The translations under genes were made by a program, and so were the position numbers. Shown here in pieces: positions 7,386 to 14,761 of a DNA stretch of 64,000 nt. The notes beneath the pieces are model-generated. The model was not told where the DNA came from. It saw only the letters and a list, made by a program, of their open reading frames with translations, and did no database searches. The stretch lies in assembly GCA_910583785.1 (NCBI GenBank), contig CAJTZK010000003.1:186001-250000 (forward strand). The letters are read 5' to 3'. The stretch's first letter is position 1. Each line of letters opens with the position of its first letter. This DNA comes from an uncultured Oscillibacter sp. (GTDB taxonomy: Bacteria; Bacillota; Clostridia; Oscillospirales; Oscillospiraceae).

Positions 7386-8567
7386 ATGGCAGTCAAATTC
7401 AAAGTAGAAGCCCTTCGCACCCTAGCATCCCCTTACAGGAGAGAGAAAGAAGATGAGAGTTCTTTTGAAACGATTTACTACCTGTTGGTTGATATGAAAG
7501 AACTCCCTGACGGTATTTCTCTGGATGTCAATCCTCGTAAACCAAAGATGTCCACAAATGTGGCAAAAAGTCTATTGAACGCTGTAGTAGAACCGACAAC
7601 TGATTTTTACATCAACAACCGCGGTATTGTTATCTCAGCCAAATCTCTCTCTTTTAATTCTAGTGAATCAGAGGTTACTATCGATATAGGCGATCAGGAA
7701 GATGAAACAGACCGTCATTTATATGGTATCTTGGATGGGGGCCACACTTACACCGCTATTATGATGAAACGGGACGCGGTCCCTGCCGATATCCGCAAGT
7801 TTGTCCGTATCGAGGTTATCACGAATGTCCAAACGGTTACCCGGCTATCTGATGCCCGCAACACATCGCTCCAAGTCTCCGACATGGCGCTGTTTAACCT
7901 GGATGATAAATTTGAAAACGTGAAAAAAGCAATTCTTGGGCAGCCCTATGCCGACCAGATTGCATACAAGGATAATGAGGACAAACCAATTCATGTTTCC
8001 GAGCTTCTCCGTTTGATCTATGCTTTCGACATTGAAAGGTACCCGGATGACAGTGCTGCTCCAGTACAAAGCTATTCCGGAAAAGCGCAGGTGTTCAAAC
8101 GCTACAGGGACGCATTTGAAACGCCGCTCTATCAGTCTTTAGTGACACAAATTCCTCTTTTGGTCAAACTTTACGATGTCATTGAATGTGAGCTTTCCGA
8201 GAAGTATAATAATTATAAGACAGCTAAAGGGGAAAAGCCTAAGTTTGGCAAAGTTCGTGGTATTGAGCCTCAGAAAAACGGGACAAAAACCGAATTTTTG
8301 TCTACCCCTATCAAATACTCAATTTCCAGTGGTTATATCTATCCCATTTTTGGCGCATTTCGCAGTCTCCTCTGTTTTGAGCAAGGAACTCTATCCTGGA
8401 TATTCAATCCTCTTGAAATCTGGAATGAAGTGGGTGTTTCTATTGTGCAGAATACTTTTGAAACGTCCACAAATCCACAACTTGCCGGGAAAGATAAACA
8501 GCTCTGGCTGGCTAATTATAGAATCGTTGAGACACAAAGCCTGAGGAAGCAGCTTGGGCGTAAATGA
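7386..8567 (+). CDS. AIPR-like protein (abortive-infection phage-resistance family)
   Basis: This 393-aa protein shows the hallmarks of the AIPR group: FYINNRGIVISA at residues 74-85, then GILDGGHTYTAIM at 114-126, corresponding to the family's NNGI and (D/N)GG(H/Q)T signatures. The middle has RLSDARNTSLQVSD near 156-169. AIPR proteins are linked to phage abortive infection, often beside restriction systems; their biochemical activity is not well defined. The start ATG at 7386 follows AAGGAGG. The gene is intact, AT-rich compared with the core genome, and divergent from an HTH regulator. It sits between two integrase fragments, so it is probably recently acquired cargo. It could instead act with a partner located elsewhere. 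Confidence 0.6.
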   Translation: MAVKFKVEALRTLASPYRREKEDESSFETIYYLLVDMKELPDGISLDVNPRKPKMSTNVAKSLLNAVVEPTTDFYINNRGIVISAKSLSFNSSESEVTIDIGDQEDETDRHLYGILDGGHTYTAIMMKRDAVPADIRKFVRIEVITNVQTVTRLSDARNTSLQVSDMALFNLDDKFENVKKAILGQPYADQIAYKDNEDKPIHVSELLRLIYAFDIERYPDDSAAPVQSYSGKAQVFKRYRDAFETPLYQSLVTQIPLLVKLYDVIECELSEKYNNYKTAKGEKPKFGKVRGIEPQKNGTKTEFLSTPIKYSISSGYIYPIFGAFRSLLCFEQGTLSWIFNPLEIWNEVGVSIVQNTFETSTNPQLAGKDKQLWLANYRIVETQSLRKQLGRK

Positions 8568-8606
8568 AGTGCTTTCAATTAGCCCTTCAAACGTCATCAA
8601 TTTTCA

Positions 8607-9215
8607 TCACGAATCTTTTCCACATGTATGGAACATCATATTGGGCTCCGCTTGATAGATCAGGCGGAGCCCGATACTGTATGAGATTGTACGTTCTAAT
8701 AGATTGACTGTACCCATATGCAACAAGCAATGATAAATATCCTTTGTCTTGGGCTTGACATTTGGGTGCCTCAAATCGTGAATCCTGATCCGCTTGACCC
8801 CCGCCTCTTTCGACCCCCTGTCCATCTCCCGGTGAAGATAGGATTCCGTCACCGCAAAAATACGGTCTGTTGGCTCCACGGCGTACAAGCTCCTGATGTA
8901 GTTCTCCATTTCTTCGCAGAGAAAAGCGGGCATTTGAATGACCCGGTTGCTCTTGGCCGTCTTGGGGGCGGTGATAACGTCCTGGCCCTTGATACGCTGG
9001 TAGGATTTCGAAATAGAAACCGTCTGCTTCTCAAAGTCGAAGTCCCCAGGGGTGAGAGCCAGCAGCTCCCCCTCCCGGATACCGCACCAGTAAAGCATTT
9101 CAAAGGCGTAATAGGAGAGGGGCTTGTCCATCATAGCGTCAGCGAATTTCAGATACTCCGCTTTCGTCCAGAACAGCATTTCCCGGCCCTTGGCCTTGTC
9201 TTTGTACGCTGGCAT
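8607..9215 (-). pseudogene. Tyrosine integrase, internally deleted and truncated
   Basis: The open frame gives 202 aa but only the middle is an integrase catalytic domain: MLFWTKAEYLKFADAMMD, YWCGIREGELLALTPGDFDF (catalytic Arg), TAPKTAKSNRVIQMP (catalytic Lys region) and RIRIHDLRH (HxxR). From about 8765 downward the sequence is unrelated and ends at a chance stop, so the final His and Tyr are lost. At the other end MPAYKDKAKG, which looks like the normal N-terminus, runs straight into the catalytic domain; the arm-binding and core-binding domains (about 150 residues in the family) are missing. The gene is therefore doubly broken. An HTH gene precedes it by 12 bases. Confidence 0.8.
8643..8672. 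terminator. Hairpin downstream of AIPR-like gene
   Basis: A 9-bp stem GGGCTCCGC / GCGGAGCCC with a 12-base loop lies 75 bases after the AIPR-like stop codon. There is no T run, so it may stabilise or only partly terminate the transcript. Confidence 0.4.
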
Positions 9216-9227
9216 TTTCTTCCCTTC

Positions 9228-9416
9228 TTACTGATTTTCCCGCAGTCCATAGAACGTTTCCTCGAAGTAGCGCCTGCTCACCCGTCCGGGGATGGTGAGG
9301 AACCCCTTCTGCTTCAGCTCCTCGTTCATCTCCCGCACCAGCTTGTAGGCATAGGGCTTGGAGATATCCAGCGCCCCGGCCACTTCTTCGGCCCGTACAA
9401 ACAGCTCTTTGCTCAA
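9228..9416 (-). CDS. Small HTH protein, excisionase-like, upstream of integrase
   Basis: The 62-aa product has a helix-turn-helix (VRAEEVAGALDISKPYAYKLVREMN) and a wing-like tail LTIPGRVSRRYFEETFYG. Such small DNA-binding proteins commonly precede integrases in clostridial integrative elements and act as excisionase or regulator. The best start is a TTG at 9416, seven bases after AAGGAGG; the in-frame GTG at 9425 overlaps the ribosome site. It is divergent from the XRE regulator at 9582 and 12 bases from the broken integrase. Confidence 0.65.
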   Translation of the reverse strand: MSKELFVRAEEVAGALDISKPYAYKLVREMNEELKQKGFLTIPGRVSRRYFEETFYGLRENQ

Positions 9417-9581
9417 ATACAACACCTCCTTATCGTTTGTTCGTAAAATTGTTAATGCCGATATCCTTATTATACATTCGCATAGTTATTAATGACAAAC
9501 GTTTATTTCGCAATTTTGTTAATTTTCTTCTTGCATATTTCGCTTATTTGCGCTATACTATTTTCAAAGGCGGTGGAACAT

Positions 9582-10139
9582 ATGACAGTAGGAGAAAAAA
9601 TCAAGAAAATCCGAACATTTCGAGGTATGACGCAAAAGGAATTGGGGCTGGCTATCGGCCTTGAGGAAAAGGGAGCGGACAACCGTATTGCCCAGTATGA
9701 AACGAATTACCGCGTGCCCAAGAGGGAACTGCTGGACAAGATTGCCCAGGCCCTGCGGGTAGACCGTCAGAACTTCTATACGGTTCAACTCGGCTGTGCC
9801 GAGGACTTCATGCGGACGTTCTTATGGCTGGACGAGGACAGCCCCGGCTCCATCTGCCTGTTTCAGCTTGTCCGCAATCCCGGCAAGACGGGGGCCTCCG
9901 ATGATACCGCCGTCCGCTACAACGACACGGACGACTGGCCCGCTCAACCTCCTGTGGGTATCTACTTCAACTATGGCCTTGTGGATGATTTCATGCGGGA
10001 ATGGCTCTTGCGCCAGCAGGAGCTGCACGCCGGGGAGATCACCAGGGCGGAATACTTTGAGTGGAAAATCAACTGGCCGCAGACCTGTGATGATTGTGGG
10101 AAGTGTGAGCCAAAGTTTCAATGGAGGAAGGCCCAATAA
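9582..10139 (+). CDS. XRE-family regulator of an integrative element
   Basis: The 185-aa protein starts with a canonical XRE HTH (residues 1-65: EKIKKIRTFRGMTQKELGLAIG and NRIAQYETNYRVPKRELLDKIA). The remaining 120 residues are a family-specific domain ending in a short cysteine motif CDDCGKC. The ATG at 9582 is chosen because the HTH begins there; an upstream ATG at 9492 would add a hydrophobic leader that fits no HTH protein. Regulators of this form are usual in clostridial integrative and conjugative elements, divergent from the excisionase/integrase genes as here. Its TAA overlaps the ATG of the next gene by one base. Confidence 0.8.
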   Translation: MTVGEKIKKIRTFRGMTQKELGLAIGLEEKGADNRIAQYETNYRVPKRELLDKIAQALRVDRQNFYTVQLGCAEDFMRTFLWLDEDSPGSICLFQLVRNPGKTGASDDTAVRYNDTDDWPAQPPVGIYFNYGLVDDFMREWLLRQQELHAGEITRAEYFEWKINWPQTCDDCGKCEPKFQWRKAQ

Positions 10140-10777
10140 TGATAGATAATCCTTTTGATATTGATAGGTGTCTCTTTTCGCTTCAAAAGAAGCGGCCAAT
10201 TTTTCATTCGGAAGCTGACTTTCAATTTGCCTTATCGTGGGAAATCAAGTCCCACTATCCAGACGCAAATGTTAGACTTGAGTACTGCCCATCAATACCA
10301 CCAAACGTGCACATTGATATTTTGCTTTTTTACTGTAATGAAACAATTCCGATTGAATTGAAATACAAAACAGCAAAGCTAACGTTTAGTTTAGACAATG
10401 AAGATTTCAACTTAAAGAACCACGGTGCACAGGATTTGGGCAAGTACGACTTCCTAAAAGATGTACAGCGTCTCGAAGATTTGTCATCATGCCTCAGCGG
10501 ATTTTCCAAAGGTTATACAGTTTGGCTTACGAACGACACTTCATACTGGAATCCTCCTTCAAGAAAGAATACAGTTTATGAAGCATTTTCGATTCATCAA
10601 TCCGCACAGAAGCACGGGTGCATGGAATGGTTGCCCCACGCTGGTGCTGGAACAATTAAAGGTAGAGAAAAGCCTATTACCTTAAATGGTACTTATGTAA
10701 TTAACTGGAGGAATTACAGTGACATAGGTTGTAAAAAAGGCATATTTAAATACGCTACTTTGACTGTAACAAAATAA
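10139..10777 (+). CDS. PD-(D/E)XK nuclease-like protein of unknown function
   Basis: The 212-aa protein has a plausible PD-(D/E)XK core: HSEADFQFALSWEI at residues 23-36, HID (Asp60) and, 12 residues later, Glu73-Leu-Lys75 in PIELKYKT. The later part includes GYTVWLTNDTSYW at about 125-137. The spacing and hydrophobic strands match restriction-endonuclease-like folds. The start is the ATG at 10139, overlapping the XRE stop as TAATG with GGAGGAAGG upstream; a longer ATG at 10121 is less likely. Co-transcription with an element regulator and the defence-like neighbourhood suggest a nuclease used in element maintenance or phage defence. It is more AT-rich than the XRE gene, so the pair may have separate origins. 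Confidence 0.55.
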   Translation: MIDNPFDIDRCLFSLQKKRPIFHSEADFQFALSWEIKSHYPDANVRLEYCPSIPPNVHIDILLFYCNETIPIELKYKTAKLTFSLDNEDFNLKNHGAQDLGKYDFLKDVQRLEDLSSCLSGFSKGYTVWLTNDTSYWNPPSRKNTVYEAFSIHQSAQKHGCMEWLPHAGAGTIKGREKPITLNGTYVINWRNYSDIGCKKGIFKYATLTVTK

Positions 10778-10778
10778 A

Positions 10779-10840
10779 GGGGCAAGCAAAAACCGCCCTG
10801 CTGAATTTGTCGTTCAGCAGGGCGGTTCGCTTGCCCTTTG
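10779..10840. terminator. Strong bidirectional terminator at the island edge
   Basis: A 15-bp perfect stem AACCGCCCTGCTGAA / TTCAGCAGGGCGGTT is enclosed by a second arm pair GGGCAAGC / GCTTGCCC followed by TTT. It ends the XRE/nuclease-like operon and separates it from the convergent guaA. Confidence 0.85.
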
Positions 10841-10952
10841 CAATCATTCTCTTGTGTGACCGGGTTGAAACGAATCGTATCAAACCAGTATCACAAGGCA
10901 AAGTGACAGATCAAAAACCCTGTATTCATAGGAGTTTGCGCCGTTTTGACGG

Positions 10953-11933
10953 TCATTCCCACTCAATGGTCCCCACTGGCTTCGGCGTCAGGTCATACAG
11001 CACCCGGCACACGCCTGGCACCTCCGCCAGAATCCGGTTTGTAACGGCCTGAAGCACCGCCCAGGGAATCTCCGGCACCGTAGCCGTCATGGCGTCCACG
11101 GTATTCACCGCCCGGATGATTACTGGCCAGTCGAAGGCCCGCTTGCCGTCCCGCACGCCAGTGGACCGGAAGTCCGGCACCACGGTGAAGAACTGCCAGA
11201 CCTTCTCCGCCAGGCCCGCCTTGGCAAACTCCTCCCGCAGGACCGCGTCGGACTCCCGCAGGGCCGCCAGGCGGTCCCGGGTGATGGCCCCCAGGCACCG
11301 CACGCCCAGGCCCGGCCCCGGGAAAGGCTGGCGCTCCACCATGGACGCCGGAAGGCCCAGGACCCGGCCTACAACGCGGACCTCGTCCTTGAACAGCAGC
11401 TTCACTGGCTCCACCAGCTCGAAGTCCATGTCCTCCGGAAGGCCGCCCACATTGTGGTGGGCCTTCACGCCGTCGCTCTCCAGGATGTCGGGGTAGATGG
11501 TCCCCTGGGCCAGGAAGGAGATGCCCTCCAGCTTCCGGGCCTCCTCATCGAAGACCTTGATGAACTCGCCGCCGATGATCTTCCGCTTCCGCTCCGGCTC
11601 GTCCACGTCCGCCAGCAGGTCCAGGAAGCGGTCTGTGGCGTCTACGTAGATGAGGTTCGCGTCCAGCTGGTTTTGGAAGACCTCGATGACCTGCTCACTC
11701 TCGCCCTTGCGCATCAGGCCGTGGTTCACGTGGACGCAGACTAATTGCTTTCCAATGGCTTTGACCAGAAGCGCCGCCACCACCGAAGAGTCCACGCCGC
11801 CGGAGAGAGCCAGCAGTACTTTTTTGTCCCCTACCTGGGCCCGGACTTGGGCTACCTGTTCGGCAATGAACGCCTCCGCCAGTTCCGGAGTGCTGATCCG
11901 TTTCATGTCCGCGGGACGGATGTTATTACTCAT
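10953..11933 (-). CDS. guaA: GMP synthase, ATP pyrophosphatase subunit (no glutaminase domain)
   Basis: The 326-aa protein converts XMP to GMP through an adenylyl-XMP intermediate. It has the PP-loop LLALSGGVDSS at about 48-58, the substrate loop PFPGPGLGVR and the C-terminal GMP-synthase dimerisation domain ending in VGTIEWE. The start ATG at 11933 has GGAGGACC upstream. Most bacterial GuaA proteins are about 510 aa with an N-terminal class I glutamine amidotransferase domain; that domain is absent and no separate glutaminase gene lies nearby. This is the two-subunit arrangement better known from archaea. Either a glutaminase subunit is encoded elsewhere or free ammonia is used. The accessory island starts just past its 3' end. 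Confidence 0.9.
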   Translation of the reverse strand: MSNNIRPADMKRISTPELAEAFIAEQVAQVRAQVGDKKVLLALSGGVDSSVVAALLVKAIGKQLVCVHVNHGLMRKGESEQVIEVFQNQLDANLIYVDATDRFLDLLADVDEPERKRKIIGGEFIKVFDEEARKLEGISFLAQGTIYPDILESDGVKAHHNVGGLPEDMDFELVEPVKLLFKDEVRVVGRVLGLPASMVERQPFPGPGLGVRCLGAITRDRLAALRESDAVLREEFAKAGLAEKVWQFFTVVPDFRSTGVRDGKRAFDWPVIIRAVNTVDAMTATVPEIPWAVLQAVTNRILAEVPGVCRVLYDLTPKPVGTIEWE

Positions 11934-12039
11934 AAATGGTCCTCCTCTGTAAAAATGTTGCCGTTTCTTCCATCTGCTGTTATAACACATTTTTGGCCGG
12001 GACGCAACTGTATTCCGCATCGCGGGGGTGCCAGATTGG

Positions 12040-12101
12040 GCATTTTCTATTTTATTTAGAAGGCTTGCGGCGCAGGGGCGGACCTATGTGCCCGCCTGTC
12101 C
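12040..12101 (+). repeat. Dispersed intergenic repeat, copy 2
   Basis: CATTTTCTATTTTATTTAGA leads into AGGCTTGCGGCGCAGGGGCGGAC and a partly complementary GCCCGCCTGTCC. It is closely related to the copy at 885-945. A second GC-rich block (GCATAGGCCCGCCCTTACAG) follows at about 12135-12160. Confidence 0.65.
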
Positions 12102-12208
12102 ATGGGAAGCGCCGGGGACCCAGGAGAAGGGAGGCCGCATAGGCCCGCCCTTACAGGAGAATATCTTCGAAGAGGGAACTCCCCCGCATCTTCGGCGGCC
12201 AGGCAAAG

Positions 12209-12238
12209 CGGGAGCCAGGCATTCCGGCCCGGCTCCCG
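12209..12238 (-). terminator. Terminator of diaminopropionate ammonia-lyase
   Basis: An 8-bp stem CGGGAGCC / GGCTCCCG with extra GG/CC pairing in the loop lies 28 bases past the dpaL stop. On the minus strand it is followed by CTTTG only, so it may be a modest terminator. Confidence 0.5.
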
Positions 12239-12266
12239 ATACATTATATTATTATAGTATATCCGC

Positions 12267-13481
12267 TCAGACCGTGGCAAACTCGCCGTCCCACAGCACC
12301 TTGCGGAACTTCAGGGGGTCCGTGTTGCCCTCGGTGGAGAACATCAGCACCTGGCTGTAGCGGTCCAGGCCGATGGCTTCCCGCAGGTCTTTGTATTCGC
12401 CGGTCTCCATGAGCGCGGCGATGAGGCCCATGCCCACGGCGCCGCTCTCACCGGAGATGACCACCGGGTCCCCCTTCACGGGCACGCCCAGCATCCGCAT
12501 GCCCCGGGCGCTGACCCAGTCGGGGCAGGAGACAAACGCGGTGACATGGTTGCGGAGGATGTCCCAGGAAATGGTGTTGGGCTCGCCGCAGGCCAGGCCC
12601 GCCATGATGGTCTTCAAATCGCCGTCCACCACCCGGGGCTTTCCGTCTCCGGCCATGGCGCCCTGGTACAGGCAGTCCGCCGCCTGGGCCTCCATGACGA
12701 TGAATTTCGGGGGATCGTTGGGGAAGAGGTTGGTGAAATAACCCACCACGGCTCCGGCCAGGCTGCCCACGCCCGCCTGGACGAAGACGTGGGTGGGGCG
12801 GTTTACGCCGATCTGCCGCAGCTGCTCGGCGGACTCCCCGGCCATGGTGCCGTAGCCCTGCATGATCCAGGAGGGAATTTCCTCATAGCCGTCCCAGGCG
12901 GTGTCCTGGACAATGACGCCATGTTCCGTCTGGGCGGCTTCGGCAGCGGCCATGCGGACGCAGTCGTCGTAGTTGACTTCCTCGATGGTCACCTGGGCCC
13001 CTTCCTTGGCAATGTTGTCAAAGCGGGGCTGGCTGCTGCCCTTGGGCATGTGGACCACGGCCTTCTGGCCCAGCTTATTGGCCGCCCAGGCCACGCCCCG
13101 GCCATGGTTGCCATCAGTGGCGGTGAAGAAGGTGGCCTGGCCGAACTCCCGGCGGAAGGCCTCGCTGGTCAGGTAGTCATAGGTCATCTCGGACACGTCC
13201 CGGCCCATCTCCTTGGCGATGTAGCGGCCCATGGCGAAAGACCCCCCCAGCACCTTGAAGGCGTTGAGGCCGAAGCGGTGGGCTTCGTTTTTCACGTAGA
13301 GGCCCGCCAGGCCCAGGTATTTGGCCATGCCTTCCAGCCCGGCCAGGGGGGTGATGGAATACTGGGGGAAGCTGCTGTGGAAAAAGCGGGCTTTCGCCAC
13401 ATTGGACAGGGACATGACGGAAAGCTGCTTGTCCTCGCTCTTGGGCATGCGGTTCAGGGTCCACTTGATCGCTTCTTTCAT
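12267..13481 (-). CDS. dpaL: Diaminopropionate ammonia-lyase
   Basis: This 404-aa PLP enzyme cleaves 2,3-diaminopropionate to pyruvate and two ammonia molecules. The Schiff-base lysine is in NAFKVLGGSFA (Lys76, matching Lys77 of the E. coli YgeX enzyme). Other marks are TATDGNHGRGVAWAA, the phosphate loop near VFVQAGVGSLAGA, and ISGESGAVGMGL. Length equals the family norm. The start ATG at 13481 is nine bases after GGAGG. It stands alone between guaA and the divergent butyrate operon. Its products feed pyruvate metabolism, consistent with amino-acid fermentation. Confidence 0.95.
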   Translation of the reverse strand: MKEAIKWTLNRMPKSEDKQLSVMSLSNVAKARFFHSSFPQYSITPLAGLEGMAKYLGLAGLYVKNEAHRFGLNAFKVLGGSFAMGRYIAKEMGRDVSEMTYDYLTSEAFRREFGQATFFTATDGNHGRGVAWAANKLGQKAVVHMPKGSSQPRFDNIAKEGAQVTIEEVNYDDCVRMAAAEAAQTEHGVIVQDTAWDGYEEIPSWIMQGYGTMAGESAEQLRQIGVNRPTHVFVQAGVGSLAGAVVGYFTNLFPNDPPKFIVMEAQAADCLYQGAMAGDGKPRVVDGDLKTIMAGLACGEPNTISWDILRNHVTAFVSCPDWVSARGMRMLGVPVKGDPVVISGESGAVGMGLIAALMETGEYKDLREAIGLDRYSQVLMFSTEGNTDPLKFRKVLWDGEFATV

Positions 13482-13898
13482 GGTGTGCCTCCAAATAGAT
13501 TGTTGATGAAACAAACAAATTTTCTGGTGATGCCCCTATGATAGCACAGGCGCGGGAAAAAGCAAGAGGGAATCTAAAAAATTTTTAGGGAAACTAAAAA
13601 TCTGACAGAATACCCAAAGGGGAGGGGGTTTTTTCGTCGGGCCGTCCTGGCGGGGGAGCGGGTGGAAGAAAAAGGGGGATGCCAAAAAATTGTATAAAAT
13701 TTAACGAATATTTTGTACGAATCGTAAAAAAGAGAAAAAGAGGGGGGCGGCGGTGAAATTGTACTTGATAATTCCGCGGAAGGACCCTATAATAAAGATT
13801 GTGAGCAAATTAGCAATGTTGGGATTTGCTCTCTTTTCCCAAAATTTGAACGAAGTAACAGGACCTAAAATTTTACAAAATAACAGGAGGAACGATCA
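13482..13898. other. Divergent promoter region of dpaL and the butyrate operon
   Basis: No gene is present. It is a purine- and A/T-rich region with a clear sigma-A promoter at 13765-13793 reading toward hbd and about 100 bases of leader. The leader contains AGCAAATTAGCAA...TTTGCT, which could form a weak hairpin. No sigma-54 (-24/-12) site was seen. Confidence 0.6.
13765..13793 (+). promoter_or_regulatory. Sigma-A promoter of hbd-bcd-etfBA
   Basis: TTGATA and TATAAT are separated by exactly 17 bases, 106 bases upstream of the hbd start. This is the best promoter match upstream of the operon. Confidence 0.8.
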
Positions 13899-14735
13899 AT
13901 GAAGGTAGCTATTTTTGGCGCGGGCACGATGGGCAGCGGCATTGCCCAGGTCTTCGCGGCGAAGGGCCACACCGCCCTGATGTACGCCAGTTCCGTGGCG
14001 TCTGCCCAGAAGCACAAGGACAAGCTGGCCGCCTCTCTCCAGAAGCGGGTGGACAAGGGCCGGATGGAGCAGGCCGCCGCCGACGCCATCATGGCCAACG
14101 TTTTGGTGGAGGAGAAATCCGCCTGCGCCGACGCGGACCTCATCATCGAGTGCGTCAAGGAAGACATGGGCACCAAGAAGGCCCTGCTCAGCGAGCTGGA
14201 CGCCATGTGCAAGCCCGGGGCCATCTTCGCCTCCAACACCTCCTCCCTGTCCATCACCGAGATGGCCAACGGCCTGAACCATCCCGTGATCGGCATGCAC
14301 TTCTTCAATCCCGTCCCCAGCATGAAGCTGGTGGAGATCATCCGGGGCGCCAACACCACCCAGGAGACCTTCGACTTCATCTATAAGCTGTCCCAGGAGA
14401 TCGGCAAGGATCCCGTGGAGGTGGCCGAGGCTCCCGGCTTTGTGGTCAACAAAATCCTGATTCCCATGATCAACGAGGCGGCGGGCCTGGTGGAGACCGG
14501 GGTTGCCTCCGTGGAGGACATCGACAAGGCCATGCGCCTGGGTGCGAACCATCCCATGGGCCCCCTGGCCCTGGGTGACTTCATCGGCCTGGACGTGTGC
14601 CTGGCCATCATGGAGACCCTCTTCAACGAGAGCGGCGATCCCAAGTACCGTCCCGCCCTGCTGCTGAAGAAGATGGTCCGCGGCGGCCTGCTGGGCAAGA
14701 AGACTGGCAAGGGCTTCTACGACTATTCCAAGTAA
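13899..14735 (+). CDS. hbd: 3-hydroxybutyryl-CoA dehydrogenase
   Basis: The 278-aa cytosolic enzyme reduces acetoacetyl-CoA to 3-hydroxybutyryl-CoA in butyrate synthesis. It has the Rossmann loop GAGTMGSGIAQ at residues 7-17, the catalytic-region IECVKEDMGTK, the NTSSLSITEMA signature near 125, GMHFFNPVPSMKLVE with the catalytic His, and VVNKILIPMINEA. The C-terminal GFYDYSK is typical. AGGAGG precedes the ATG. It is the first gene of a four-gene operon with 20-27-base gaps. Thiolase and crotonase genes are not in the cluster, so those steps must be encoded elsewhere. Confidence 0.97.
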   Translation: MKVAIFGAGTMGSGIAQVFAAKGHTALMYASSVASAQKHKDKLAASLQKRVDKGRMEQAAADAIMANVLVEEKSACADADLIIECVKEDMGTKKALLSELDAMCKPGAIFASNTSSLSITEMANGLNHPVIGMHFFNPVPSMKLVEIIRGANTTQETFDFIYKLSQEIGKDPVEVAEAPGFVVNKILIPMINEAAGLVETGVASVEDIDKAMRLGANHPMGPLALGDFIGLDVCLAIMETLFNESGDPKYRPALLLKKMVRGGLLGKKTGKGFYDYSK

Positions 14736-14761
14736 AACCGGAGTAAAGGAGTATATTAGGT

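Noticed and set aside
6469..8770. Group II or group I intron in the integrase gene
   Set aside because: The left junction reads GTGTG on the plus strand, but the integrase is on the minus strand, no domain V hairpin or reverse transcriptase is present, and the cargo is an unrelated protein gene.
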